Shown: positions 27,605 through 37,007 of the stretch, one piece after another | How the letters are laid out: each line of letters begins with the position of its first letter | How positions within the stretch are numbered: the first letter of the stretch is position 1 | Assembly (NCBI RefSeq): GCF_002807685.1 | Contig: NZ_PEAX01000002.1 | Location: 124,001-188,000, forward strand | Source of the DNA: Neoalteromonas flava | GTDB taxonomy: Bacteria > Pseudomonadota > Gammaproteobacteria > Enterobacterales > Alteromonadaceae | DNA: 64,000 nt | Direction: 5' to 3' | Translations under genes and position numbers: made by a program | Notes under the pieces: generated by a model | The model's database searches: none | Seen by the model: only the letters and a program-made list of their open reading frames with translations | Told to the model about the DNA's origin: nothing

Positions 27605-28042
27605 CTAAGGCAATTCAACAATTTCGACCCAATAGCGGCCGAGACCACGCATCACCTCGACTAAGCCTTCAAAGTCGACAGGTTTGGAAATATAAGACGC
27701 AGCCCCTAAATCATAACCACGTAATTTATCTTCCTCTTCTTTTGACGTTGTTAATATCACCACTGGAATATTGCGTAACTCAGGATCTTGCTTAATTTCT
27801 TGCAAAGCCTCGCGCCCATCCATTCTCGGCATATTTAAGTCCAAGAGGATAAGCCCTGGACGTGGCGCAGCTTCAAGGTCGGTGTACTTACCTTGATGCC
27901 GCAGGAAATCTAGTAACTCAACGCCATCTTCAACACAGTAAAAATCATTGAGAACACGGCTTTCTTTGAGTGCATCGACGGCCAACATGCGATCATCTTC
28001 GTCGTCATCGGCCATCAAGATTGTAATACTTTTCTTATTCAC
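27605..28042 (-). CDS. Single-domain response regulator (Rcp1-like)
   Basis: A 145-residue receiver domain with no output domain. The acidic pair DDDEDD near 12, phospho-acceptor Asp 68 in LILLDLNMPRMDG, Thr 98-99 and Lys 120 (YISKPVDF) are all present, as is the extended loop typical of Rcp1 partners of phytochrome-like kinases. It overlaps the CHASE3 kinase gene by eight bases, so the kinase and this regulator are almost certainly a cognate pair. Confidence 0.94.
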   Translation of the reverse strand: MNKKSITILMADDDEDDRMLAVDALKESRVLNDFYCVEDGVELLDFLRHQGKYTDLEAAPRPGLILLDLNMPRMDGREALQEIKQDPELRNIPVVILTTSKEEEDKLRGYDLGAASYISKPVDFEGLVEVMRGLGRYWVEIVELP

Positions 28043-29549
28043 TTAAATACTCTCCCTCGTCTTGAATACGTTCACTGTCAAATGGCTGATTCTGCGCAGC
28101 TAGGGTGATAATAAATTTAGCCCCGCGATTTGGCTCACTCAGTGCTCGAATCTGTCCATTGTGACGCTCGACGATACGTCGGCAAACAGCCAAGCCAATT
28201 CCCGTTCCGGCGTAACTTGAACGCGAATGCAAGCGTTGAAATGGGGTAAATATTTTATCTTCGTAGTCTTGATCAAAACCAATACCGTTGTCTTCAATGT
28301 AAATATCGAAATAGGTCAGGCTGGGATCTAAATCGCGCTCTGTCAATTCACTTTCCTTAACCTGACTAGCATACACATTGACAACTGGTTGTTGTTCCGG
28401 TGGCTGAAACTTCAGCGCATTTGAGACAATATTGAGAAACAATTGAGTGAGCTGTGAGCCGTCTGCTTCTATCGTAGGCAACTCGCCCAAATTGATGATT
28501 GCCGATTTTTCTTCAATCGCGACCTCTAAGTCAGAGGTCACTTGGGCCATAACCGCATTTAGATCAATGTCAGAAAATGGTTTACCGCGGGTCGACACGC
28601 GCGAAAACTCCAATAAATCACTGATCAATTGTGACATGCGGGCTGCAGCACTTAGCATGCGCGCTAGAAAGTCTTTGCCGCGCTCATCAAGCGCCTCCGC
28701 GTAGCCACTCTCTAAGCGATCACCAAACGCGCGTATTTTGCGCAGCGGCTCTTGCAAATCATGAGATGCTACAAAGGCAAAGTCTTCCAATTCGCGATTG
28801 CTTCGAGCAATTTCGTCAGAATACAGTTGCAGCGCTTCTGTCCTCGTTGCGACCTTATCTTCCAATTCGTTATTCTGTTGCTCTAATTGTTGTTGATACC
28901 GTTGCGCCTCTCGATTTGACCAATAGATAAGGCTAAACACTAAAAGCAATAAAATCGATGTGGTAATCGTTGAGATCACAAATGTAACTTTGGCACTTTT
29001 AGTAATTTGGCGAAGTTGTTGACGGTGCTGTTGCTGCAACGCCATTTCTTCTTTATTTATCTCGTTAAATAAAGCTTTGATTTGTCTATAGGTCGCAACC
29101 ATCTCTGCGCCTGTTGCCGAATCTCTTTTGTTCAACTCTCCCTGTTTTGCTAACTCCACACGATTGACCGTTGTATTAAGCTTTTCTCTGGACAAACGTA
29201 ACAACGCCTCTATTCGTTGCTGCTGTGGCTGCGCAGCAGAGCTTAAGGTAGCGACACTATTTAACTGTGCTGACATGTTATCCAGAGAACTGCGGTAATC
29301 GGCCAAATATTGCTCGTCTTGCGTTAAAAGGTAACCGCGTTGACCAGACTCGACCGTTAAAATAGCCACATGTAAATTGTTCAATTCATCGACAATGCGA
29401 TCGGTGTTGGCAATCTTGGTCTCAGTTTCTGTCAGTTCATCGATGGTGTTTAACACCAAGAAAGAATTGGTCGTCAATACTATAACAACCATTAGACTAA
29501 TAATGCCCCAACCATAGACCGTGCGAAAAAGCGCATATAATTTAGCCAT
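28035..29549 (-). CDS. CHASE3-domain sensor histidine kinase
   Basis: A 504-residue membrane kinase. TM1 lies at about 12-34, a periplasmic CHASE3 domain at about 38-175 (signature VESGQRGYLLT near 67), TM2 at about 187-210, a coiled coil at about 212-245, HisKA with His 263 in FVASHDLQEPLRK, and HATPase with NIVSNALKF near 373 and TGIGLAVCRRIVE near 449. CHASE3 ligands are unknown. Its start overlaps the tiny DHp gene and its end overlaps the response-regulator gene. Confidence 0.95.
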   Translation of the reverse strand: MAKLYALFRTVYGWGIISLMVVIVLTTNSFLVLNTIDELTETETKIANTDRIVDELNNLHVAILTVESGQRGYLLTQDEQYLADYRSSLDNMSAQLNSVATLSSAAQPQQQRIEALLRLSREKLNTTVNRVELAKQGELNKRDSATGAEMVATYRQIKALFNEINKEEMALQQQHRQQLRQITKSAKVTFVISTITTSILLLLVFSLIYWSNREAQRYQQQLEQQNNELEDKVATRTEALQLYSDEIARSNRELEDFAFVASHDLQEPLRKIRAFGDRLESGYAEALDERGKDFLARMLSAAARMSQLISDLLEFSRVSTRGKPFSDIDLNAVMAQVTSDLEVAIEEKSAIINLGELPTIEADGSQLTQLFLNIVSNALKFQPPEQQPVVNVYASQVKESELTERDLDPSLTYFDIYIEDNGIGFDQDYEDKIFTPFQRLHSRSSYAGTGIGLAVCRRIVERHNGQIRALSEPNRGAKFIITLAAQNQPFDSERIQDEGEYLSE

Positions 29550-29772
29550 TGCTAGATAACCGAGTTGCGATTAAGCGGCTTATCTCGCTCAAACAAGCGC
29601 TGGAGTCCTTACTTCCAGAGATAATGTTATCAAGCGCGACCAACGCCTTATCACGAGGGATTTCGTCATTTAAGGCCATTTTAATTAACTCCGCTTGCAT
29701 TGCGAGCCGGTTTAAGGGCTTTCTGGCATCGTGGATCAGGGCGTCAAGCTGTGCTTGGATTGTATCTTCCAC
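29542..29772 (-). CDS. Free-standing HisKA-like dimerisation (DHp) domain protein
   Basis: A 76-residue protein consisting of little more than a two-helix HisKA/DHp-like module: LIHDARKPLNRLAMQAEL places His 14 in the H-box position (H-D-x-R-x-P-L), followed by a second helix with KALVALDNIISGSK. There is no ATP-binding domain. It overlaps the CHASE3 kinase gene by eight bases and follows the sigma54 regulator gene by 24 bases. It could be a phosphotransfer intermediate, a decoy dimerisation partner, or a remnant kinase. The conserved His and the operon position argue against simple decay. Confidence 0.75.
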   Translation of the reverse strand: MEDTIQAQLDALIHDARKPLNRLAMQAELIKMALNDEIPRDKALVALDNIISGSKDSSACLSEISRLIATRLSSNG

Positions 29773-29796
29773 TACTTCCTCACTCCTTTTGCTGGC

Positions 29797-31134
29797 TTAT
29801 TGGGGCTCGATATCACCATAGCTATGCAGTCGGTTATACAGCGTTTTCGTGCTTATACCGAGCATCTGTGCTGCAAGGGTTTTATTTCCATCAACCTTCT
29901 CCAGCGTGGCATAAATTAATTGTTTTTCCACTTCTTCAATGGTCTTTCCAGCGACTACGGCAAGATTATCTTGCTCTACATTGCGGGCAAAAGGTGATTC
30001 TATGCGTTGCGGTAACTGAATTTTGCTAGATTCAGGATCACTCATGATCACTGCTCGGTGAATAAAATGACGCAGTTCTCTAACATTGCCTGGCCAATCA
30101 TATGCTTGCAAAAACGCAAACTGCTCTACGGTCCAGGCAAATTCAGTATCGTTCTCTGCATTCATTTGCTCTATGAACGCTTCAGCCAATAAAGGAATAT
30201 CCTCTTTTCGCTCACGCAACGGGGGAATCGATATGGGGAAAACTGCCAAGCGAAAGTAAATATCTTCGCGCATGACTTTGCTACTCGCAATACTATTAAC
30301 ATCACGATTGGTAGCACTGATGACTCGACAATTAACCGGTAATTCTTTCGTTCCGCCAAGGCGCACAACAGTCTGATTCTCGAGTACTCGCAGTAAACTC
30401 GGCTGCATATCAATGGGCATCTCAGTGATTTCGTCTAAAAACAAAGTGCCATCCTGGGCTTGTTCAAAAACGCCTGTTTTCTTATTCACTGCACCGGTAA
30501 ACGCCCCTTTTTCATGCCCAAATAATTCACTGCCGAGTAACTCCTTTGACAATGCGCCGCAGTTAGTCGCAACATACTCACCTTGGCAACCCGACGCTAA
30601 ATGGATCGCCCTTGCGACAACCTCTTTACCAACACCACTCTCGCCCATTAACATAACATTCGCCGGTGTTTGGCTAACGCGTTCAATCATCAGATACAGT
30701 TCATGCATTACATCTGACTCACCAATCAGCCCCCCCATATGGCGCGTTACCTTAGAGCGCTGTTTCGGCGCAGATTTTACGACAGACTTGCCAGAAAGTA
30801 CCCGTTCAATTTCTTCACGGTTTATCGGCTTAATCAAGTAATCCACGTTTGGGCCGGCTAGTTCGTTCACCACTTGTTTTACTGATGGGTGACCGGTTAT
30901 TAAGGTAATTTTAGGTGAGTAACTTAAATTGCTAATATCATCAATTAAGTGAACGCCACTCCCATCGGGCAGCATAAAGTCGAGCAATACATGATCGATA
31001 CGTTCCTGCTGCAACCACTGTCTTGCGTCGGCCAGATTGCTTGCCGTCAGTACTTCAAAACCGAGAAATTCAATGATGGTGGTAACGACGTCAGTAAACT
31101 CAGTATCATCATCAACGAGTAGTACAGTGAGCAT
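29797..31134 (-). CDS. NtrC-type sigma54-dependent response regulator
   Basis: A 445-residue bacterial enhancer-binding protein. The receiver has Asp 52 (LLDFMLPDGSG). The AAA+ domain has Walker A GESGVGKE near 163, the sigma54-contact loop GAFTGA near 205 and GTLFLDEITEMP near 230. The C-terminal helix-turn-helix is NKTLAAQMLGISTKTLYNRL. It is the first gene of the five-gene phosphorelay operon and probably its transcriptional output. Its receiver and N-terminus differ from PrsR, so I do not assign it to the PEP-CTERM regulator. Confidence 0.95.
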   Translation of the reverse strand: MLTVLLVDDDTEFTDVVTTIIEFLGFEVLTASNLADARQWLQQERIDHVLLDFMLPDGSGVHLIDDISNLSYSPKITLITGHPSVKQVVNELAGPNVDYLIKPINREEIERVLSGKSVVKSAPKQRSKVTRHMGGLIGESDVMHELYLMIERVSQTPANVMLMGESGVGKEVVARAIHLASGCQGEYVATNCGALSKELLGSELFGHEKGAFTGAVNKKTGVFEQAQDGTLFLDEITEMPIDMQPSLLRVLENQTVVRLGGTKELPVNCRVISATNRDVNSIASSKVMREDIYFRLAVFPISIPPLRERKEDIPLLAEAFIEQMNAENDTEFAWTVEQFAFLQAYDWPGNVRELRHFIHRAVIMSDPESSKIQLPQRIESPFARNVEQDNLAVVAGKTIEEVEKQLIYATLEKVDGNKTLAAQMLGISTKTLYNRLHSYGDIEPQ

Positions 31135-31278
31135 AAAATCCTTGTAATTTGATACTTAACAATATCAATACGATACATCGGTAATTTGGATCTTTTAATC
31201 AACTTTTGTCAGAAATTCTTGTCGAACCCAAAACTGAGTATTGCAGTAAAAATCAAAAATCTGAATCGAGAGCGTTGC

Positions 31279-31821
31279 ATGCAGCATGAATTAAAACAAT
31301 CCGCGAAATTATTAGTTGCCTTTGCACTCGTACTTTTTGCTATTGAGTTAGTCAACCTGATCACTCAACGGGGACTTATCGAGTTTGGACTTTTCCCGCG
31401 CCAGTTAAATACCTTACCCATGATCCTTACGAGCCCCTTCATTCATGGCAGCTGGCAACACTTTTGGGCAAATTTTGTCTCGTTATTGGTATTCGCTGGG
31501 TTAATCCTATTACAAGGTAGAATGCGTTTTTTTGCGGTTTCACTGTGGATTATTTTATTCACCGGCTTGGCTGTATGGCTATTTGCTCGAAGTGCTATTC
31601 ATGTTGGTGCTAGCGGCTTGATCTATGGGTACTTTGGTTATCTTTTACTGGCTGGTTGGCGTAGTAGACAAAAACGAATGCTTATTGTATCGCTGGTAGT
31701 CGCAGTGCTTTATGGTTCAATGGTGTTTGGCGTGCTACCCACACGCGGATTTATCAGTTGGGAATCACACTTATTCGGCTTTTTTTCTGGCTTAGTTGCC
31801 GCATGGTACTGGGCAAAATAA
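31279..31821 (+). CDS. Rhomboid-family intramembrane serine protease
   Basis: A 180-residue membrane protein with about six helices. The catalytic pair is visible: Ser in VGASGLIYG near residue 115 and His in SHLFGFFSG near 164. The oxyanion and His region in HGSWQHFWANF near 58 is also typical of short bacterial rhomboids. A longer TTG start at 31186 would add 31 basic residues and looks unlikely; the ATG at 31279 follows GAGAG. The substrate is unknown. It is divergent from the phosphorelay operon. Confidence 0.9.
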   Translation: MQHELKQSAKLLVAFALVLFAIELVNLITQRGLIEFGLFPRQLNTLPMILTSPFIHGSWQHFWANFVSLLVFAGLILLQGRMRFFAVSLWIILFTGLAVWLFARSAIHVGASGLIYGYFGYLLLAGWRSRQKRMLIVSLVVAVLYGSMVFGVLPTRGFISWESHLFGFFSGLVAAWYWAK

Positions 31822-31868
31822 ATTGCCACAGTATACTGGGCGTACAAGTAACTGAATGAAAATCGTTG

Positions 31869-32591
31869 ATGTCTGAAGATAAGATCCCCAATAAACAATC
31901 CCAATCCGCCGAAAAGCCTAATAATGGTTTCTTTGGTAACTTGATTTTCAACATCATTATTCCTGTTGTGATCATGAGCTATGCCAGTTCGGATGAATGG
32001 CTAGGCCCAGCCTGGAGTATTGTCGCTGCCCTCAGTTTTCCTATCGGTTACGGTTTATGGGATTTGAAGGCGTCTGGTAAGGTCAATGCATTTTCTATTT
32101 TAGGGATAGTCAGTGTATTGCTCACTGGTGGGATCAGTTTGTTAGAGCTACCAGCAGAGTATATTGCCATCAAAGAGGCCGCTATACCGGCTATCATTGG
32201 ACTGGCAGTAATAATTACGCAGTATTCGCACAAACCACTAGTCAAAATACTAGTACTCAATGATCAAATCATCAACTGGCCCCACCTCAATCAAGTCTTA
32301 CATGAAAAAGGTAAAACTGAAGAGTTTGAGAAAAAGGTCGCGGTGAGCAGTTACATCGTGGCGAGTTCATTCTTTTTAAGCGCGGTACTCAATTACGTAT
32401 TAGCAAAAGTCATTTTGGTTAGCCCACCGGGAACCACTGAATATACCGAGGAACTTGGCCGGATGACTGCACTCAGTTACCCGGTTATTGTCATCCCCAG
32501 CATGATCTTATTGATCACCGCATTATGGTATTTGTTCGCGCAAATTAAAAAAATAACCGGCGAAGATATCGAAGACTTCCTCAATCAATAA
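31869..32591 (+). CDS. VC0807-family membrane protein
   Basis: A 240-residue integral membrane protein from the ATG at 31869 (a TTG at 31866 is an alternative). Six or so helices are interrupted by a cytosolic stretch with HLNQVLHEKGKTEEFEKKV. The pattern matches the VC0807-like family, distantly like intracellular-septation protein A, with no known activity. It lies 47 bases after the rhomboid gene and may be co-transcribed with it. No catalytic residue can be named. Confidence 0.8.
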   Translation: MSEDKIPNKQSQSAEKPNNGFFGNLIFNIIIPVVIMSYASSDEWLGPAWSIVAALSFPIGYGLWDLKASGKVNAFSILGIVSVLLTGGISLLELPAEYIAIKEAAIPAIIGLAVIITQYSHKPLVKILVLNDQIINWPHLNQVLHEKGKTEEFEKKVAVSSYIVASSFFLSAVLNYVLAKVILVSPPGTTEYTEELGRMTALSYPVIVIPSMILLITALWYLFAQIKKITGEDIEDFLNQ

Positions 32592-32610
32592 GCCCGCAAT
32601 ATGCGGGCTT
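32590..32610. terminator. Hairpin between VC0807-family gene and alkaline phosphatase
   Basis: AAGCCCGC and GCGGGCTT pair around a five-base loop between two converging genes. There is no clean T-run on either side, so termination would be weak. The stem is the same as that of the isocitrate lyase terminator at 36983. Confidence 0.55.
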
Positions 32611-32615
32611 GAGCA

Positions 32616-34046
32616 CTACTCGCAGCGCCAGCTATCTTTGAACGAGCAGTCGCCATCGGAGCTTGCAGGATTGCTGGACTGAGTGTTGTCTTCGCGAATA
32701 ACTGTAGTTGCGGCGGGATGCGCAGCAAGATAAGCAAAAATGCGTTTTGCAATATCGGTATTATCCATGGCACCGCGAAACGCTTCAGCCCCTTGCCCAA
32801 AAGCGAAAACGTCGACATCAACCCCTGTGTGCCCCCAAGTCGTCCAGCCAGTGTTAGTGCGCTGATCGATGATTTTCTTTAATTCCGCTTGTTGAGAGCG
32901 CTCGTCCAAGTTCAAATCGAGATTATTAAGGGTGGCTTTTTCCTCTTCGTTGAGGGTAAAACCAAACGCAGCTTCCACCGTTGCGATACGGTCATCTGAT
33001 TCAGCTATCGCCTTGGTTGTTGCTTCAATCGAAGCCGTCATATTGTGTAAATACTCAGGGCTCCAACGGTAATCGCCATTGGCGCCAATAGTCAGACCGC
33101 CTGTGCTGTGATCGGCCGTTAAGACAACCAATGTATCCGGATTCTGCTTAACGTGCTCGCGTAAAAATTCCATGGTTACGGCTAGGTCATGCATTTCAGC
33201 CATAGCAGATGCAATATCGTTGGCATGCCCAGCCCAATCGACTTGACTGGCTTCTACTAACAAAAAGAAACCATTGGGGTTCTGTAAATGTTTAATTGCA
33301 TGCTGAGTGAGGTAACGCAATCGATTGTGTCGCGTATCATCAAGGGCCCATGGCAAACCAACTGGGGCGAATAAGCCAAGCACGCGAGTTGGCTGAGTCA
33401 GTGTCGCGAGCTTATTGTATGTATCAACATATTGAAAGCCGGCGTCGATAAACTCAGCGGTAATGTTGCGCTCATCGCGCTCAAAGTAAATCTGCCCGCC
33501 GCCGAGAATAACATCCAGTGCAAAATCACCATTAATGCGGTCATCAAAATAGCTATCTGCGATTTGATTATAATTCCTGCGACTTTCATTCGCGGCAACA
33601 TAGGCTGCTGGTGTCGCATGAACGACTTGAGAAGTCACTGCGACGCCAGTTTTCATACCTTGCAGTTTAGCTGCGTGCAAAACTGTTTTGACCGGTTGCT
33701 TATTGACGTCAACACCAATCGCGCCGTTGTAGGATTTAACGCCGCTGGCTAACGCCGTTGCGCTGGCAGCGGAATCAGTTACGTAGCCAGACACTTGAGC
33801 CGGATAAGTGCTGGCAGTACCAGTTAAAATTTGATCAAAAACGACATTTTCGACACGTGGTGTTGCCGGGTCATCGCGATAATTTCGATAGGCCGTCACG
33901 TATGCGGGACCCATGCCATCAGCAACCACCATAATAATATTCTTAGGCGCAGTGTTTGACTGCTCTGAAGTAGGCTGCAGCGCGGCTGTACATGCACTGA
34001 CCATTAATAATACAGACGCCATCCCTAGAGACTGAAGTAGACGCAT
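32616..34046 (-). CDS. Alkaline phosphatase (PhoA family lipoprotein)
   Basis: A phosphomonoesterase of 476 residues from the ATG at 34046, which begins MRLLQSLGM and reaches a lipobox-like SACTAAL near residue 18. The metal and catalytic site is visible: MVVADGMGPAY near 38 (first metal Asp), the Ser nucleophile in TDSAASATALASG near 90, and HANDIASAMAEMHD and LTADHSTGG for the other zinc ligands. A longer start at 34097 adds a non-signal leader and is unlikely. It is five genes from any phosphate transport system and no pho box could be confirmed. Confidence 0.92.
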   Translation of the reverse strand: MRLLQSLGMASVLLMVSACTAALQPTSEQSNTAPKNIIMVVADGMGPAYVTAYRNYRDDPATPRVENVVFDQILTGTASTYPAQVSGYVTDSAASATALASGVKSYNGAIGVDVNKQPVKTVLHAAKLQGMKTGVAVTSQVVHATPAAYVAANESRRNYNQIADSYFDDRINGDFALDVILGGGQIYFERDERNITAEFIDAGFQYVDTYNKLATLTQPTRVLGLFAPVGLPWALDDTRHNRLRYLTQHAIKHLQNPNGFFLLVEASQVDWAGHANDIASAMAEMHDLAVTMEFLREHVKQNPDTLVVLTADHSTGGLTIGANGDYRWSPEYLHNMTASIEATTKAIAESDDRIATVEAAFGFTLNEEEKATLNNLDLNLDERSQQAELKKIIDQRTNTGWTTWGHTGVDVDVFAFGQGAEAFRGAMDNTDIAKRIFAYLAAHPAATTVIREDNTQSSNPASSDGDCSFKDSWRCE

Positions 34047-34106
34047 AATCGTAACTCTTGGATAAAAACGCAGCAATTGTAAAACAGCCGCTAGCAAAGT
34101 GGAACG

Positions 34107-35063
34107 TTAATTCTCGAGAAATTCCCGCATGCGCTGCTGTACCACGTCAACCAATAAATCGGGCTGGAATTTTGAGATAAAGCGATTACAACCGACCTTT
34201 TGCACCATCGCTTCGTTGAAACTACCACTCAGTGACGTATTCAGCGCAATAAACAAATCACTCATCCGCGGGTCCTCGCGCACTTCAGCAGTTAGACGAT
34301 AGCCGTCCATTTCAGGCATTTCGGCGTCAGTAAACATCATTAATATTTTATCCGTCACTTTTTCACCTTGGTCAGCCCACGCGCGTAACCGTTTCAATGC
34401 CTTAAGACCGTCATTCTCTTCGATGATTTTGATACCCAGTTGCGCTAAGGTCTCACGTATCTGCTTCCGCGCCGTGGCTGAATCATCAACAATGAGCACG
34501 GTTTGGCCCTTCAAGTGCTCAATGACATTGTGATCGAGTACTTCCTCTGAAATCTCGATATCGTAGTCAATGATTTCTGCCAGCACTTTTTCGACATCAA
34601 TGATCTCAACCAGCTCAAGCTTGTCATTAACTTCAATCTGAGTAATTGCGGTCAGGTAATTTGCCTTACCTATAGTGTTCGGTGGTGGTTGAATATCACT
34701 CCAAGAGGTATTCACTATATTCAGGACATCGCCAATCAGGAAGCCCTGCACACTGCGGTTATACTCGGTAATGATCACATTCGAATGCTGCTGAGCTGCG
34801 GCCTCCCCTTTCAGTGGTGCCATTTTGATTGCTTGGCGAAGGTCGATGATGGGGATTGCTGCACCGCGGTAATTCGTTACTCCTTTTAAGTTCGCGTGCG
34901 AACCAGGCATTTGGTTCAGCTTTGGCACAGTGATCACTTCTTTCACTTTAAATACATTGATCGCAAACACATGGCGAGTTCCCAACTTAAACATCAGTAG
35001 TTCAAGTCGGTTTTCCCCAACAAGTTTTGTGCGCTGATCAACAGACGCTAAAATGCCTGACAT
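34107..35063 (-). CDS. cheV: CheV-type chemotaxis coupling protein (CheW-REC)
   Basis: A 318-residue two-domain adaptor. An N-terminal CheW domain (about 15-165, with the GVTNYRGAAIPIIDLR motif near 66) couples receptors to CheA, and the C-terminal receiver (about 190-315) carries phospho-acceptor Asp in MFTDAEMPEMDGY near 247. It is an orphan here with no receptor or CheA nearby, as is common for CheV genes. It sits between the alkaline phosphatase and the divergent isocitrate lyase. Confidence 0.95.
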   Translation of the reverse strand: MSGILASVDQRTKLVGENRLELLMFKLGTRHVFAINVFKVKEVITVPKLNQMPGSHANLKGVTNYRGAAIPIIDLRQAIKMAPLKGEAAAQQHSNVIITEYNRSVQGFLIGDVLNIVNTSWSDIQPPPNTIGKANYLTAITQIEVNDKLELVEIIDVEKVLAEIIDYDIEISEEVLDHNVIEHLKGQTVLIVDDSATARKQIRETLAQLGIKIIEENDGLKALKRLRAWADQGEKVTDKILMMFTDAEMPEMDGYRLTAEVREDPRMSDLFIALNTSLSGSFNEAMVQKVGCNRFISKFQPDLLVDVVQQRMREFLEN

Positions 35064-35234
35064 AAATACTCTTTATAATGCGTGCATCTTAGAAAGAATA
35101 GACCCTGAGATAACATCTGACAATTTTATCCGCTTGGCCACGCTAATCATCAGTTTTCATTGGGGTTTATCAGCATTTGCCGCATTTACCTGAGCCACTG
35201 AAGAGGTTTCAGCGGCAAAGCACCCACATAAACA

Positions 35235-35263
35235 TTCACGCCATTTATACCGAACATGATAAT
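35235..35263 (+). promoter_or_regulatory. Probable promoter of isocitrate lyase
   Basis: TTCACG (35235-35240) and GATAAT (35258-35263) are separated by 17 bases, about 83 bases before the ATG. The -10 is good and the -35 modest. A FadR or IclR operator could not be confirmed. Confidence 0.4.
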
Positions 35264-35346
35264 TATACTGTTTCGTTATTCTGATAAAGCGCTTAGGATG
35301 CTCTCACACAACGATACAACCCTACTTCGACAGAGAGGAACTAACT

Positions 35347-36942
35347 ATGTCACAGTATCAACAAGACTTAGCATCAGTAGCTAAATTACGCGACGCACAG
35401 AACGGCACATGGAATGGTATCAACCCTGATTTCGCTGCCCGTATGAAGGTGCAAAATAGATTCAAGACAGGTTTAGACATCGCGAAGTATACTGCGGCGA
35501 TCATGCGCAAAGACATGGCGGAATATGATCAAGATAGCGCACAATATACGCAGTCTTTAGGATGCTGGCACGGATTTATCGGACAACAGAAGATGTTGGC
35601 CGTTAAGAAACATCAAGGCACTACTAATAAACGCTATTTATACTTATCTGGTTGGATGGTCGCGGCTTTGCGTTCTGAGTTTGGTCCTCTTCCTGACCAA
35701 TCTATGCATGAAAAAACCTCAGTCGCTGCGTTGATTGAAGAATTATATACCTTCCTGCGTCAAGCAGATGCTCGTGAGCTCGGTGATTTGTTTAAGAAAT
35801 TAGACGCGGCCAAAGCTGCTGGCGAAGATACTAGTGCTATCCAAGCTGAAATCGATAACTACGAGACTCACGTTGTACCCATCATTGCGGATATCGATGC
35901 TGGTTTTGGTAATGAAGAAGCGACCTACCTACTGGCGAAAAAGATGATTGAAGCCGGCGCCTGCTGTATTCAGATTGAAAACCAAGTATCCGATGCTAAG
36001 CAGTGTGGTCACCAAGATGGTAAGGTAACCGTGCCACATGAAGACTTCCTCGCCAAGATTAATGCCGTGCGTTATGCCTTCCTTGAGTTAGGTGTTGACG
36101 ATGGTGTGATTGTTGCGCGTACCGATAGTTTAGGTGCAGGCTTAACGCAGAAAATCCCGGTGTCACAAGAGCCTGGCGACTTAGCTGCTCAATACAACGC
36201 GTTCTTAGATACAAAACCAGTGAATACTGTCGCTGACCTTAACGAAGGCGACCTAGTGATCAAACAAAATGGTCAGCTAGCTAAGCCTACCCGCTTACCC
36301 AACGGTTTATTTAAGTTCAAAGAAAACACAGGCTTTGACCGTGTAGTACTAGACTGTGTGACTTCATTACAGCACGGTGCAGACCTATTGTGGATCGAAA
36401 CTGAAAAACCACACGTGGGTCAAATCGCTGAAATGGTGAATGCCATCCGTGAAGTAGTACCTAATGCGAAATTGGTTTATAACAATTCTCCATCGTTTAA
36501 CTGGACGCTTAACTTCCGTCAGCAAATCTTTGATTTGTGGCAGGAGCAAGGCAAAGACGTATCGGCCTACGAGCGTAGCGCATTGATGAGCGTTGAATAC
36601 GATGAGACTGAGCTGGCAGTAGCAGCTGATCAGAAGATCCAGTCATTCCAGGCTGACGCTGCACGTGAAGCAGGTATCTTCCACCACTTGATCACACTAC
36701 CTACATACCACACTGCAGCGCTTTCAACCGATAATCTAGCCAAGGGCTATTTTGGTGATGAAGGCATGTTAGCCTACGTGCTAGGTGTTCAGCGTCAAGA
36801 ATTACGCCAAGGACTCGCTTGTGTTAAACACCAAGCAATGGCAGGTTCAGATCTTGGTGATACGCACAAAGAATATTTCTCTGGTGACCAGGCACTAAAA
36901 GCATCGGGTAAAGACAACACCATGAATCAATTTGATGTTTAA
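35347..36942 (+). CDS. aceA: Isocitrate lyase (long form)
   Basis: Splits isocitrate to glyoxylate and succinate, the first committed step of the glyoxylate shunt. The 531 residues are the longer proteobacterial form, with about 100 residues inserted relative to E. coli AceA. The metal-binding IIADIDAGFGNEEATYLLAK motif near 180 and the catalytic Cys in DAKQCGHQDGK near 216 are intact. GAGAGGAAC lies upstream of the ATG. It is 3.8 kb from malate synthase G, the second enzyme of the shunt, with lipid-storage genes between them. Confidence 0.97.
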   Translation: MSQYQQDLASVAKLRDAQNGTWNGINPDFAARMKVQNRFKTGLDIAKYTAAIMRKDMAEYDQDSAQYTQSLGCWHGFIGQQKMLAVKKHQGTTNKRYLYLSGWMVAALRSEFGPLPDQSMHEKTSVAALIEELYTFLRQADARELGDLFKKLDAAKAAGEDTSAIQAEIDNYETHVVPIIADIDAGFGNEEATYLLAKKMIEAGACCIQIENQVSDAKQCGHQDGKVTVPHEDFLAKINAVRYAFLELGVDDGVIVARTDSLGAGLTQKIPVSQEPGDLAAQYNAFLDTKPVNTVADLNEGDLVIKQNGQLAKPTRLPNGLFKFKENTGFDRVVLDCVTSLQHGADLLWIETEKPHVGQIAEMVNAIREVVPNAKLVYNNSPSFNWTLNFRQQIFDLWQEQGKDVSAYERSALMSVEYDETELAVAADQKIQSFQADAAREAGIFHHLITLPTYHTAALSTDNLAKGYFGDEGMLAYVLGVQRQELRQGLACVKHQAMAGSDLGDTHKEYFSGDQALKASGKDNTMNQFDV

Positions 36943-36982
36943 TCCCTTTCGAACGAAAACTTAAACCGTTAGTTCGATTTCC

Positions 36983-37007
36983 AAGCCCGCCACGTGCGGG
37001 CTTTTTT
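36983..37007 (+). terminator. Terminator of isocitrate lyase
   Basis: AAGCCCGC pairs with GCGGGCTT around CACGT and is followed by six T residues. The T-run overlaps the stop codon of the converging hydrolase gene. Confidence 0.88.

Noticed and set aside
29797-31134. Idea that this NtrC-type regulator is PrsR of the PEP-CTERM system
   Set aside because: Its receiver start and operon differ from PrsR, it is far from the PEP-CTERM block, and its own kinase is CHASE3-type rather than the PrsK type.
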